Shown: positions 1-6,330 of the stretch, piece by piece
Layout of the letters: each line of letters begins with the position of its first letter
Position numbering within the stretch: position 1 is the first letter of the stretch
Translations under genes and position numbers: made by a program
Source of the DNA: JBGVMW01 sp045122835
GTDB lineage: Bacteria; Bacillota; Clostridia; Lachnospirales; Lachnospiraceae
DNA: 13,192 nt
Reading direction: 5' to 3'
Assembly: GCA_045122835.1 (NCBI GenBank)
Contig: JBGVIB010000202.1
Coordinates: 1 to 13,192, forward strand
The notes under the pieces: model-generated
Databases searched by the model: none
What the model was told of the DNA's origin: nothing
Seen by the model: the letters and a program-made list of their open reading frames with translations, nothing else

Positions 1-170
1 GGCTGTGTATTTTACAGCCTTAGTGCCCGCTACGTTTGAAGGGAGCGAGAGCGCGTCAAATATAGACTATGTGGTAAGCAGCTATTTGCACAAACAATTC
101 TGACAATTTACGGATGGTTATCACTTTCGCAAACGCCTATAATTATATTAACAGAAAAGGAGAGAGGGCA
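1..170. other. Leader region before the NUDIX regulator gene
   Basis: No gene is seen here. Bases 1-6 (GGCTGT) can pair with 14-19 (ACAGCC) around a 7-base loop. This could be the remains of a terminator of an upstream gene cut by the window edge, but no T-run follows, so it is not called as one. Bases 36-40 (TTTGA) and 56-60 (TCAAA) flank a purine-rich GC patch and could form a weak stem. A good -10 box lies at 138-143. Confidence 0.4.
115..143 (+). promoter_or_regulatory. Possible promoter of the NUDIX regulator gene
   Basis: TATAAT at 138-143 is a perfect -10 box, 27 bases before the chosen ATG. At the correct 17-base spacing the -35 hexamer is TGGTTA (115-120), which matches consensus at only three positions. 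The promoter is therefore either weak, activator-dependent, or only partly recognised here. No clear dyad operator for self-regulation is visible. Confidence 0.35.
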
Positions 171-1106
171 ATGAACAAATACCATATGAGTGAAGAAGAA
201 ATAGAATATCTGAAAGGATATGATATTACAAAATACAATCGACCTTCTGTGGCTGCAGACATTGCAGTATTTTCCATTATGGGGAGAGATAGTGGTGTGG
301 ATAGCAGACAGGTACGTGACAATGAAAATTATAGAAAACTGCCGGAGAAAAAAATTAAAATATTATTAATCAGGCGGGGAAGCTATCCATATAAGGGTTG
401 TTGGGCTTTGCCGGGAGGATTCTGCCAGAGCAATGAAGATGTGTACGAAACAGCCAGTCGGGAATTATATGAGGAAACAAATGTAAAAAATGCTTATCTG
501 GAATTGTCGGGAATTTTTGGAGAAGTGGATAGAGATCCAAGGGGATGGGTGATATCCCATACATTTATGGCATTAATTGATGGAATGAAAAGTAAGTTGC
601 GGGCAGGCACCGACGCTTGGGAAGCCAAATGGTTTGATATTGAACTGCAAAAGCGTGAGGTGATGAAAACATATAATGAAAGTACAGCAGACATTGAAAA
701 TGAGTACAAACTTCTTCTGGTTAATACAGAAGAAGAACCAGTTATCTTAACGGCGGTGGTCAGAGAATGTAGGAAATTTAAGGATTATCATGAAAAAGTC
801 TGTTATGAATTGAAGGAATGTGAGGGCTTTGCCTTTGATCATGCTAAAATCATTGTGGATACCTTTCTTCATTTGCAGAATTATGTGGAAAAAGATGGGA
901 AAATTGTCTTTGATTTGATGCCGGAAAGTTTTACTTTAACAGAGTTGCAGAAAGCATTTGAGGTAATATTGGACAAGAAATTAACGGTAGCAAATTTCCG
1001 CAGAAAGATGGCAGATTATGTTATAGAAACTGACCAGATGATAGAAGGTGCCGGACATAGACCTGCTAGATTGTTTAAGCGAAATTTGGAAACATTCTAC
1101 AAATAA
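171..1106 (+). CDS. NUDIX-domain transcriptional regulator, NrtR-like
   Basis: This 311-residue protein has an N-terminal NUDIX domain and a C-terminal winged-helix region. The NUDIX box spans residues 83-105: G83, E89, then R97-E98-L-Y-E101-E102, which gives the metal-binding glutamates; the usual glycine near the end is Asn104. The last ~95 residues, ending in a GHRPARLFKRN-type segment, resemble the DNA-binding domain of NrtR regulators. Those proteins sense ADP-ribose-type ligands and control NAD or sugar metabolism. The start at 171 is chosen because AAAGGAGAG lies just upstream; an in-frame ATG at 114 has no such site. The gene appears monocistronic, with the iron-uptake unit starting from its own promoter downstream. 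Because the catalytic glutamates are present, it could instead be, or also be, an active hydrolase. The family call is solid; the target pathway is inferred and no NAD gene is nearby. Confidence 0.82.
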   Translation: MNKYHMSEEEIEYLKGYDITKYNRPSVAADIAVFSIMGRDSGVDSRQVRDNENYRKLPEKKIKILLIRRGSYPYKGCWALPGGFCQSNEDVYETASRELYEETNVKNAYLELSGIFGEVDRDPRGWVISHTFMALIDGMKSKLRAGTDAWEAKWFDIELQKREVMKTYNESTADIENEYKLLLVNTEEEPVILTAVVRECRKFKDYHEKVCYELKECEGFAFDHAKIIVDTFLHLQNYVEKDGKIVFDLMPESFTLTELQKAFEVILDKKLTVANFRRKMADYVIETDQMIEGAGHRPARLFKRNLETFYK

Positions 1107-1120
1107 TTGGAAAAAATATG

Positions 1121-1149
1121 TTGACAAAGATATTTTTTTGTATTACACT
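1121..1149 (+). promoter_or_regulatory. Promoter of the feo operon
   Basis: TTGACA (1121-1126) is separated by 17 bases from TACACT (1144-1149). This is a strong sigma-A type promoter about 95 bases before feoA. The dyad at 1160-1175 covers the expected start of transcription, the position expected of a repressor site. Confidence 0.75.
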
Positions 1150-1159
1150 TGCAGTAGCG

Positions 1160-1175
1160 GTTAGAATTAGCTAAC
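1160..1175. promoter_or_regulatory. Putative iron-repressor operator 1 (feoA)
   Basis: GTTAG (1160-1164) and CTAAC (1171-1175) form an inverted repeat separated by six bases. It begins 10 bases after the -10 box. The same arrangement occurs again before feoB at 1494-1509. The half-site resembles the TTAGGTTAG half-site of DtxR/IdeR-family iron repressors, but the classical operator has a one-base centre, so the regulator is inferred and not established. Confidence 0.6.
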
Positions 1176-1195
1176 TGGGAATAGCGTAGGGTTAC

Positions 1196-1212
1196 GATAA
1201 ATATAATTTATC
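1196..1212. promoter_or_regulatory. Dyad in the feoA 5' leader
   Basis: GATAAAT (1196-1202) and ATTTATC (1206-1212) form a perfect 7-bp inverted repeat around ATA. It lies in the transcribed leader between operator 1 and the feoA ribosome binding site. It could be a second protein site (AT-rich, loosely Fur-like) or an RNA hairpin. The function is unknown. Confidence 0.35.
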
Positions 1213-1245
1213 AGGTGTAGTGCATAAAATATATTGGAGGAGCAT

Positions 1246-1461
1246 ATGAATTTGATTGATGCCAATGTTGGAGAAGAGTATATTGTGAAAGATATTATAA
1301 CAGATGATGAAGAATTAAAATCATTTCTTTTTTCATTAGGATGTTATAGTGGAGAGCCGATTACCGTGGTTTCGCGTTTAAAAGGCGGATGCGTTGTATC
1401 AATCAAAGATGCCAGATATAACATCGATAATGATTTAGCGCAAGCTATTTCAATAAAATAG
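1246..1461 (+). CDS. feoA: Ferrous iron transport protein A
   Basis: This 71-residue protein fits the FeoA family, small cytoplasmic SH3-like proteins that assist the FeoB ferrous iron transporter. The sequence has the usual short beta-rich plan: an early GEEYIVKDI strand, a helix ending in LFSLGCYSGEPITVV, then a basic turn KGGCVVSIKDARYNID near the C-terminus. The start at 1246 is set by GGAGG at 1236-1240, five bases upstream; an in-frame TTG at 1234 overlaps this site and is unlikely. feoB follows 82 bases downstream, which supports the assignment. Its stop codon (1459-1461) lies inside the stem of an intrinsic terminator, so part of the transcription probably ends directly after this gene. 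Confidence 0.9.
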   Translation: MNLIDANVGEEYIVKDIITDDEELKSFLFSLGCYSGEPITVVSRLKGGCVVSIKDARYNIDNDLAQAISIK

Positions 1462-1483
1462 CGTTATCAAAACGCTATTTTTT
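1456..1483 (+). terminator. Intrinsic terminator or attenuator between feoA and feoB
   Basis: AAATAGCGTT (1456-1465) pairs perfectly with AACGCTATTT (1471-1480) around a five-base loop, and the right arm runs into six consecutive T residues (1478-1483). The left arm includes the feoA stop codon. It should stop or reduce transcription into feoB, unless translation up to the stop codon disturbs the stem. Confidence 0.75.
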
Positions 1484-1489
1484 ATAACA

Positions 1490-1509
1490 TTAGGTTAGTT
1501 AAAGCTAAC
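1490..1509. promoter_or_regulatory. Putative iron-repressor operator 2 (feoB)
   Basis: GTTAG (1494-1498) and CTAAC (1505-1509) repeat the arrangement of operator 1 with the same six-base spacing. The left half is extended to TTAGGTTAG (1490-1498), which equals the DtxR/IdeR consensus half-site. A TATAAC hexamer at 1483-1488 could be a -10 box for a separate feoB promoter, but no good -35 box is visible. Confidence 0.6.
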
Positions 1510-1543
1510 AAAGGATAGGACTGTTGAAAAAGGAGGAAGTTTT

Positions 1544-3538
1544 ATGAGAATTGCATTAACAGGTAATCCGAACAGCGGAAAAACTACGATGTACAATGCC
1601 TTGACGGGAAGAAATGAACGTGTTGGTAACTGGGCAGGTGTTACCGTAGACAAAAAAGAAAGTCCAATTAAAAATGGTTATTTTGACGGAACAGAGGAAT
1701 TGGTTGCAGTTGACTTACCAGGTGCTTATTCCATGTCTCCATTTACATCAGAAGAAAGTATCACAAGTGCTTATGTGAAAAATGAAAATCCAGATGTAAT
1801 TATCAACATTGTGGATGCTACCAATCTGAGTCGTAGTTTGTTCTTCACTACACAGTTATTGGAACTTGGAATTCCGGTAGTTGTTGCATTGAACAAAAGT
1901 GATATTAATGAGAAGAAAGATACGCAGATTAATGCAGAGTTATTAGCTGAAAAATTAGGATGTCCGGTAGTAAAGACAGTTTCTACATCTTCTAATGACA
2001 ATGGCTTAAAAGATGTTGTAAATAAAGCTGTTTCATTAAAAGGCTCTAAACAGAAGGCTCCGTATGTACAGGGCAATATCAATTTACAAGATAAAGCGGA
2101 AGTAGAAGCGGCAGACAGAAAGCGTTTTGAGTTTGTGAATAAGATTGTAAGCACAGTTGAAAAACGTAAGGTGCTGACAAAGGAGAAAAACACACAGGAT
2201 AAGATAGATGCAATTCTTACAAATAAGTTTGTTGGTATCCCGATCTTTGCTGTTGTTATGTATTTAGTATTTTTCATCTCCCAGTCAACTGTAGGAACTT
2301 ATATTGCAGACTGGCTGGTAGGCTGGATTGAAACCTTCCAGGAATGGGTTGCCGGCATGGTAGAAGGCGCAAATCCATTTTTGCAGTCACTGTTAGTAGA
2401 TGGTATTATCGGTGGTGTAGGTGCCGTTGTAGGTTTCCTTCCACTTGTAATGGTAATGTACTTCTTAATTGCATTGCTGGAAGATTGTGGTTACATGGCA
2501 CGCGCAACTGTTGTGTTGGACCCTATTTTCAAGAGAGTTGGTCTTTCTGGAAAATCCGTTATTCCAATGATTATCGGTACTGGTTGTGCAATTCCTGGAA
2601 TTATGGCTTGTCGTACAATCCGTAACGAAAGAGAACGTAGAACTACAGCAATGTTGACACCATTTATGCCTTGTGGCGCTAAAGCACCGGTTATTGCTTT
2701 GTTTGCAGGTGCATTCTTCTCAGATGCTTCATGGGTAGCACCACTTATGTACTTTGTAGGTATCCTGTTAATTTTACTGGGTGCTTTACTGGTAAAGAAG
2801 ATTACAGGATATAAATATAGAAAGTCCTTCTTCATTATGGAGCTTCCTGAATATAAAGTACCAAGCATTAAGAGAGCTGTTATATCCATGTTATCACGTG
2901 GTAAGGCATACATTGTAAAGGCTGGTACCATTATTTTAGTTTGTAATGCAGTGGTTCAGATTATGTCTACATTTAACTGGCAGTTACAGGTTGTAGAAGA
3001 AGGTATGGAAAACACTTCTATTCTTGCTTCTATTGCTTCTCCATTTGCGTTTGTTCTGATTCCGTTAGGATTTGGAGTATGGCAGTTAGCAGCTGCAGCA
3101 GTTACAGGTTTTATTGCAAAAGAGAACGTTGTAGGTACATTAGCAGTTGTTTATGGTCTTTCTAACTTTATTGATACAGAAGAATTGGCGTTGACAGGTG
3201 GTGCGAATGAAGTTGCAGCAGTTATGGGATTAACGAAAGTTGCTGCGTTAGCTTACCTGATGTTTAACTTGTATACACCTCCTTGCTTTGCTGCAATCGG
3301 TGCTATGAATTCCGAAATGCAGGATAAAAAATGGCTTTGGGGCGGTATTGCATTGCAGTTAGGAACTGGTTATGTAATTTCATTCCTTGTATATCAGGTT
3401 GGTACAGTGATTACAACCGGAGCCCTTGGAACTGCATTCCTTCCAGGATTAGTAGCAGTTATTGCTATCGTAGCAATTGTAGCGGGTATTATTATCAGAA
3501 ATAATAAACAATTTAGCGCAGGATACAAATTGAGTTAA
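1544..3538 (+). CDS. feoB: Ferrous iron transport protein B
   Basis: This 664-residue protein takes up Fe(II) across the cytoplasmic membrane. The N-terminal GTPase domain (about residues 1-165) shows G1 GNPNSGKT (7-14), the G2 threonine at 34, G3 DLPG (57-60) and G4 NKSD (117-120). A helical spacer follows, then a polytopic membrane domain from about residue 220 with the two Gate-type repeats; the conserved segments GYMARATVVLD, GTGCAIPGIMACRTI and FMPCGAKAPVIALF are visible, with cysteines in the likely ion path. At 664 residues it is shorter than the ~770 of Escherichia coli FeoB but ordinary for Clostridia. The start has AGGAGG at 1531-1536. It lies between feoA and a Cys-rich partner. 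Probable control is by operator 2 and the terminator before it. Confidence 0.97.
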   Translation: MRIALTGNPNSGKTTMYNALTGRNERVGNWAGVTVDKKESPIKNGYFDGTEELVAVDLPGAYSMSPFTSEESITSAYVKNENPDVIINIVDATNLSRSLFFTTQLLELGIPVVVALNKSDINEKKDTQINAELLAEKLGCPVVKTVSTSSNDNGLKDVVNKAVSLKGSKQKAPYVQGNINLQDKAEVEAADRKRFEFVNKIVSTVEKRKVLTKEKNTQDKIDAILTNKFVGIPIFAVVMYLVFFISQSTVGTYIADWLVGWIETFQEWVAGMVEGANPFLQSLLVDGIIGGVGAVVGFLPLVMVMYFLIALLEDCGYMARATVVLDPIFKRVGLSGKSVIPMIIGTGCAIPGIMACRTIRNERERRTTAMLTPFMPCGAKAPVIALFAGAFFSDASWVAPLMYFVGILLILLGALLVKKITGYKYRKSFFIMELPEYKVPSIKRAVISMLSRGKAYIVKAGTIILVCNAVVQIMSTFNWQLQVVEEGMENTSILASIASPFAFVLIPLGFGVWQLAAAAVTGFIAKENVVGTLAVVYGLSNFIDTEELALTGGANEVAAVMGLTKVAALAYLMFNLYTPPCFAAIGAMNSEMQDKKWLWGGIALQLGTGYVISFLVYQVGTVITTGALGTAFLPGLVAVIAIVAIVAGIIIRNNKQFSAGYKLS

Positions 3539-3562
3539 GTTATCTATTAAAGGAGTATTGCT

Positions 3563-3745
3563 ATGAAAGATTTTCTTATTGTAGGAGTCTTGCTGATTAT
3601 TATTGGCGTTGCCATCGTTTACATAATTAAGGCAAAGAAAAGCGGTGCAAAATGTATTGGCTGTCCATCAGGTGGCCAGTGCTCTGGCGCAAAGAATGAT
3701 CATTCTGAATGTAATTGTGGATGTTGTTCCGACAAGGAAGAATAA
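3563..3745 (+). CDS. FeoB-associated Cys-rich membrane protein
   Basis: This 60-residue peptide has one N-terminal membrane helix (about residues 4-22), a basic stop-transfer KAKK segment, and a cysteine-rich tail with seven Cys (CIGC, C, then CNCGCC) and two further polar stretches. It fits the small family found directly after feoB in many Firmicutes. Its job is unproven; by position and metal-binding composition it may hand over or sense iron at the transporter. AAAGGAG at 3549-3555 is well placed before the ATG, and the gene starts 24 bases after feoB, so it is co-transcribed. The cytoplasmic or external side of the Cys tail cannot be settled, but the KAKK after the helix favours a cytoplasmic tail. 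Confidence 0.85.
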   Translation: MKDFLIVGVLLIIIGVAIVYIIKAKKSGAKCIGCPSGGQCSGAKNDHSECNCGCCSDKEE

Positions 3746-3779
3746 CCATGATATGTGATAGTATAATTTAATAGATATA

Positions 3780-3798
3780 GGTACTAAATAGTTACGAT
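3780..3798 (+). repeat. Short intergenic repeat, copy 1
   Basis: GGTACTAAATAGTTACGAT differs by one base (A for G) from the corresponding 19 bases of the repeats at 6312-6330 and 7625-7643. It lies just before the feo terminator and after the last feo gene. Confidence 0.6.
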
Positions 3799-3810
3799 AA
3801 ACGAATGAAA

Positions 3811-3845
3811 CGGGAGCCTGCACTTATGCGCAGGCTCCTGTTTTG
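3811..3845. terminator. Terminator between the feo operon and the convergent beta-helix gene
   Basis: An 11-bp stem (3811-3821 with 3830-3840, one G-T pair) has an eight-base loop and is followed by TTTT on the plus strand. Read on the minus strand the stem is followed by TTTC, and it sits 15 bases after the end of the convergent beta-helix gene. It probably serves both directions, better on the plus strand. Confidence 0.85.
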
Positions 3846-3854
3846 TTGGTGCTT

Positions 3855-5072
3855 TTAGTACCCGTTCATGGTGTACTTTTCTACTTTATTGAAGTTATTA
3901 TATATTTTATTGTAACGAATAAAGTTTTCTTCTACATTGACGAGAGTATTCTGCTGCATTGCTGCAATGTTTTCCTCTGATAAGGTGTTGTAGATAATAT
4001 CATATTCTTCGCCAGCCCCTGAATTTTTCCATGGCATAATCTGAATTGGACGGGCAACGTTTTCGAAAATATTGTCCTTGATGGTAGGATTATGTACACC
4101 ACTTGCTAAGATGGCGCGGTATTTTCCGCTTCCATAGTCTACATTGGAAATATAATTACCAGTAATCACTGGTGAATCCCAGTTCATAATACGAATTGGG
4201 TCCTGATCGCAGTAGTTAATAATATTATTAATAATTTTAATGTTTTTATGGAGCTTGCCTTCGCTGTATTTGTGGGTACCGATAGCGCGCTCTAATGACA
4301 AAAAGGTATTACCCTGAATTGTCACATTTGTATTTGGTGTGCGGTCATAGGAAGTCCAGGCTACATTCAATCCGTTTGTTTTTTTGTCTGGTGTATCAAG
4401 ATTGATGGCTTCTTTGTTACCATTTGTTGATGATTTGTGGTTTTTAAAGGTATTATTCTTAATCTTTACGTTTTTAGAAGCATCTACTTCCAGGAAGTGT
4501 CCACTCCGCATATTCTGAAATGTAATGTTGGATACAGTAATGTTCTTATTATGACCGATAATAATTCCTACACAATCCTTCGTATATTTTAAATCAATAA
4601 TTACTGTTCCTTCTCCGATAAAGGATATATTTTTCATTCCATTATATTTTTTCATGCAACCCGTTTTATCAGCTTTAGAAGGTGCTACACATTGGAATAT
4701 GGAGCCGGTTGCTTTTAATTTGGAAGTACCAGTAGTGGTGTGTTTATTAATAACAACGCCGTCTTTAAAGCGGATAGTAACATTAGAAGGTACAAATAAA
4801 GTATTTGTTATATTGTAGGTACCCGCTTTTAATATCAGTGTACCACCACCTTTTTTTTCCAATTGTTCCAAATAAGAGCGGATTACAAAGTATTGCTTTG
4901 TATTTTTGTTGTAAGTACTCAGCTTTGTAAAATTGTTCTTATAAGGTTTACTTTGAGGTGTAATGGTATATACCGGTTTTTTTGCGGCTTCTGCTTCTAT
5001 GGTCTGCATAAAAAGCGGTATCATAAAGAGTATAAAGATAAATAAAAAGTATTTTTTGAAACGTTTTTTCAT
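3855..5072 (-). CDS. Secreted right-handed parallel beta-helix protein
   Basis: This 405-residue protein has a signal peptide: a basic start (KKRFKK), a hydrophobic run to about residue 22, and an AEA/AEAA cleavage region near 27-30. From about 75 the pattern GGGTLILKAGTYNI, TLFVPSNVTIRFKDG is the usual N-terminal cap of pectate-lyase-like beta-helix enzymes. Regular coils follow, each with an N-V/I-x-I-x-N-N/T-x-F/I rhythm (about 148, 177, 201, 249, 277, 300, 329), and strand motifs EAINLD, RAIGTH, DPIRIM, RAILAS and RPIQIM stack at similar spacing. This fold is common in polysaccharide lyases and hydrolases, but no catalytic set is recognised, so the substrate is unknown. No sortase motif or wall-binding repeat is present, so it is probably released or loosely bound. 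It is divergent from the glycopolymer cluster, which suggests, without proving, that it acts on that polymer. Confidence 0.75.
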   Translation of the reverse strand: MKKRFKKYFLFIFILFMIPLFMQTIEAEAAKKPVYTITPQSKPYKNNFTKLSTYNKNTKQYFVIRSYLEQLEKKGGGTLILKAGTYNITNTLFVPSNVTIRFKDGVVINKHTTTGTSKLKATGSIFQCVAPSKADKTGCMKKYNGMKNISFIGEGTVIIDLKYTKDCVGIIIGHNKNITVSNITFQNMRSGHFLEVDASKNVKIKNNTFKNHKSSTNGNKEAINLDTPDKKTNGLNVAWTSYDRTPNTNVTIQGNTFLSLERAIGTHKYSEGKLHKNIKIINNIINYCDQDPIRIMNWDSPVITGNYISNVDYGSGKYRAILASGVHNPTIKDNIFENVARPIQIMPWKNSGAGEEYDIIYNTLSEENIAAMQQNTLVNVEENFIRYNKIYNNFNKVEKYTMNGY

Positions 5073-5134
5073 GGATATCCCCTTTCCTGTTCATAAATTG
5101 TAGTAGATTGTCAAAGCACAATTCCTTCGTTTAT

Positions 5135-5162
5135 ATTATAAAAAAAGAACGAAAAAAGTCAA
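5135..5162 (-). promoter_or_regulatory. Promoter of the beta-helix gene
   Basis: On the minus strand TTGACT (5162-5157) is followed after 16 bases by TATAAT (5140-5135). The gene's ATG is at 5072 with AAAGGGG six bases before it. The spacer is very T-rich. Confidence 0.75.
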
Positions 5163-5195
5163 TGTTACTTTGATAAATAAGCGGGATTACCGTAT

Positions 5196-5224
5196 TTGAC
5201 AACCATATATGTAAATGCTATAAT
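5196..5224 (+). promoter_or_regulatory. Consensus promoter of the glycopolymer cluster
   Basis: TTGACA (5196-5201), a 17-base spacer and TATAAT (5219-5224) form a perfect sigma-A promoter. The expected start is near 5231, giving a leader of about 65 bases before the licD-like gene. The -35 boxes of this promoter and the divergent one are only 33 bases apart. The spacer contains the small palindrome CATATATG (5204-5211). Confidence 0.85.
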
Positions 5225-5296
5225 TTAAGTATTTGCAAGCTGTTATCAATGGGCAAAAAAGGTAGAAAAGCACATGCAATATGAGGTATGGAATAC

Positions 5297-6058
5297 ATGG
5301 AACTAAGACAATTGCAATTAGAAACTACAGAGATGATGGGGAATGTTCATGAAGTATTAGCTTCCAATCAGATAAGGCATTACCTGTTAGGAGGCAGTGC
5401 ATTAGGGGCAGTGAGGCATAAAGGATTTATTCCCTGGGATGATGATATGGATATCGGCGTTTTTCGCAAGGATTTTGAAAAAACAGAGCAGTTGTTATCT
5501 GATATGGGCGAACAGTATGTATATGAATATGCAGAAAAACATATCATACCAGATGCACCAATTGGTCATATCCGGTTAAAAGTGGACAACCATTCCCTGG
5601 ATCAGCTACCTACGATTGATATTTTTGCCCTTGACCGTATACCAGATAATCGAATATTAGAGAAAATACAGAGAATCTGTGCCACGGCATATCATTTGTG
5701 CGTGCTGAGACGGCCATCAGAGAATCGGGGGAAAGTAAACCGTATCATCAGTAAGGTTATCACTTCCCTGCCGGATTGCATACTGGATGGAATACAGAAG
5801 ATACTATATACTGTAATTGTTCATTGGAATAAGAAAGAGACAAAACGAATTGGCAATCTATTTGGATACTGGACCACAAAAGAAACAGTGGATAAAGCTT
5901 GCTTTGGGGAGCCTGAGTTGTTACCATTTGAGAATTTAGTACTGCCGGTGCCATCTAAGCCGGATGAATATCTGAGAAGCCTGTATGGCGATTATATGCA
6001 GCTTCCGCCAGAGGAAGAACGAGTGAGTCATCACACACAGGGGCAGACACTATACTAG
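5297..6058 (+). CDS. LicD family phosphotransferase
   Basis: This 253-residue protein belongs to the LicD family, nucleotidyltransferase-fold enzymes whose best-known members transfer phosphocholine to teichoic acid or lipopolysaccharide sugars. The family core is clear: LLGGSALGAVRHKGFIPWDDDMDIG (residues ~30-54), with the GGS turn and the metal-binding acidic run. The C-terminal part ends with the typical YGDYMQLPPEEER. The start at 5297 is preferred since GAGG (5283-5286) is 10 bases away; the in-frame ATG at 5288 is only one base from that site. It opens the cluster, directly behind a consensus promoter. No choline uptake or activation gene (licB, licA, licC) is seen, so the donor may be another CDP-linked alcohol such as CDP-glycerol, or be made elsewhere. 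Family certain; substrate unknown. Confidence 0.9.
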   Translation: MELRQLQLETTEMMGNVHEVLASNQIRHYLLGGSALGAVRHKGFIPWDDDMDIGVFRKDFEKTEQLLSDMGEQYVYEYAEKHIIPDAPIGHIRLKVDNHSLDQLPTIDIFALDRIPDNRILEKIQRICATAYHLCVLRRPSENRGKVNRIISKVITSLPDCILDGIQKILYTVIVHWNKKETKRIGNLFGYWTTKETVDKACFGEPELLPFENLVLPVPSKPDEYLRSLYGDYMQLPPEEERVSHHTQGQTLY

Positions 6059-6143
6059 TAGCACCGCAGGGTAAGAACAATAAAATACACGATAACGATT
6101 CGGTCTTCATATAGTTGTCAGCATAACTATCATTGTAGATGAA

Positions 6144-6163
6144 TTGTAACTATTCAGAACCAG
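6144..6163 (-). repeat. Short intergenic repeat, inverted copy
   Basis: ATTGTAACTATTCAGAACC is the reverse complement of the repeat core, matching it at 17 of 19 positions against the copy ending at 6330. It faces that copy across about 150 bases. Confidence 0.55.
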
Positions 6164-6164
6164 G

Positions 6165-6184
6165 ACAATACAAGCTTGTATTGT
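6165..6184. repeat. Perfect 20-bp palindrome
   Basis: ACAATACAAG is followed directly by its reverse complement CTTGTATTGT, with no loop. It could be a protein-binding site or part of a folded element. Confidence 0.8.
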
Positions 6185-6221
6185 GCTGAACTGCACAGTC
6201 CGTATGAAAACGTAGTGGCAG

Positions 6222-6269
6222 CAGGCCAAAATCCATCACAGCAGGTGATTCTGCATGGATTTTTGCCTG
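6222..6269. repeat. Long hairpin, 15-bp stem with one mismatch
   Basis: Left arm 6222-6236 (CAGGC, one mismatch, AAAATCCAT) pairs with 6255-6269. Within the 18-base loop GCAG (6241-6244) can pair with CTGC (6251-6254), extending the rod. The right arm contains TTTTT but is not followed by a T-run, so it is not a canonical terminator, though it could slow transcription. Confidence 0.75.
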
Positions 6270-6296
6270 TTATTATGAATGCAATTCATAATAACA
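6268..6296. repeat. AT-rich 13-bp hairpin
   Basis: TGTTATTATGAAT (6268-6280) pairs perfectly with ATTCATAATAACA (6284-6296) around the loop GCA. It abuts the previous hairpin and overlaps it by two bases. Confidence 0.75.
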
Positions 6297-6304
6297 TTGG
6301 TAAC

Positions 6305-6330
6305 CTATGAGGGTACTGAATAGTTACGAT
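6305..6330 (+). repeat. Short intergenic repeat, copy 2 (26-bp perfect duplicate)
   Basis: These 26 bases, ending in CTGAATAGTTACGAT, are identical to 7618-7643. Here they lie 35 bases before the tagB-like gene. Confidence 0.9.

Noticed and set aside
1..19. Intrinsic terminator at the left edge
   Set aside because: The six-bp stem is not followed by a T-run and any outer stem lies beyond the window.
114..170. Upstream ATG at 114 as start of the NUDIX regulator
   Set aside because: It lies before the TATAAT box at 138-143 and has no ribosome binding site. The ATG at 171 has a good one, and the extra 19 residues do not fit the family.
1196..1212. A Fur box
   Set aside because: The arms are GATAAAT/ATTTATC with a three-base centre; the usual Fur 7-1-7 pattern with GATAAT arms is not met.
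1490..1509. A classical DtxR/IdeR operator
   Set aside because: The left half fits, but the right half is only CTAAC and the centre is six bases, not one. I kept it as a variant iron-repressor site and do not call it a DtxR box.
1771..2931. Long open frames on the minus strand and in another plus frame inside feoB
   Set aside because: They lie wholly within the clearly conserved feoB frame, have no ribosome binding sites or recognisable domains, and are shadows of its codon use.
5274..5306. Small reading frame ATG CAA TAT... before the licD-like gene as a leader peptide
   Set aside because: It codes for only ten residues, overlaps the licD start, and has no supporting evidence of function.
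6222..6269. Intrinsic terminator after the licD-like gene
   Set aside because: The hairpin is strong, but no T-tract follows the stem; the Ts are inside the right arm.
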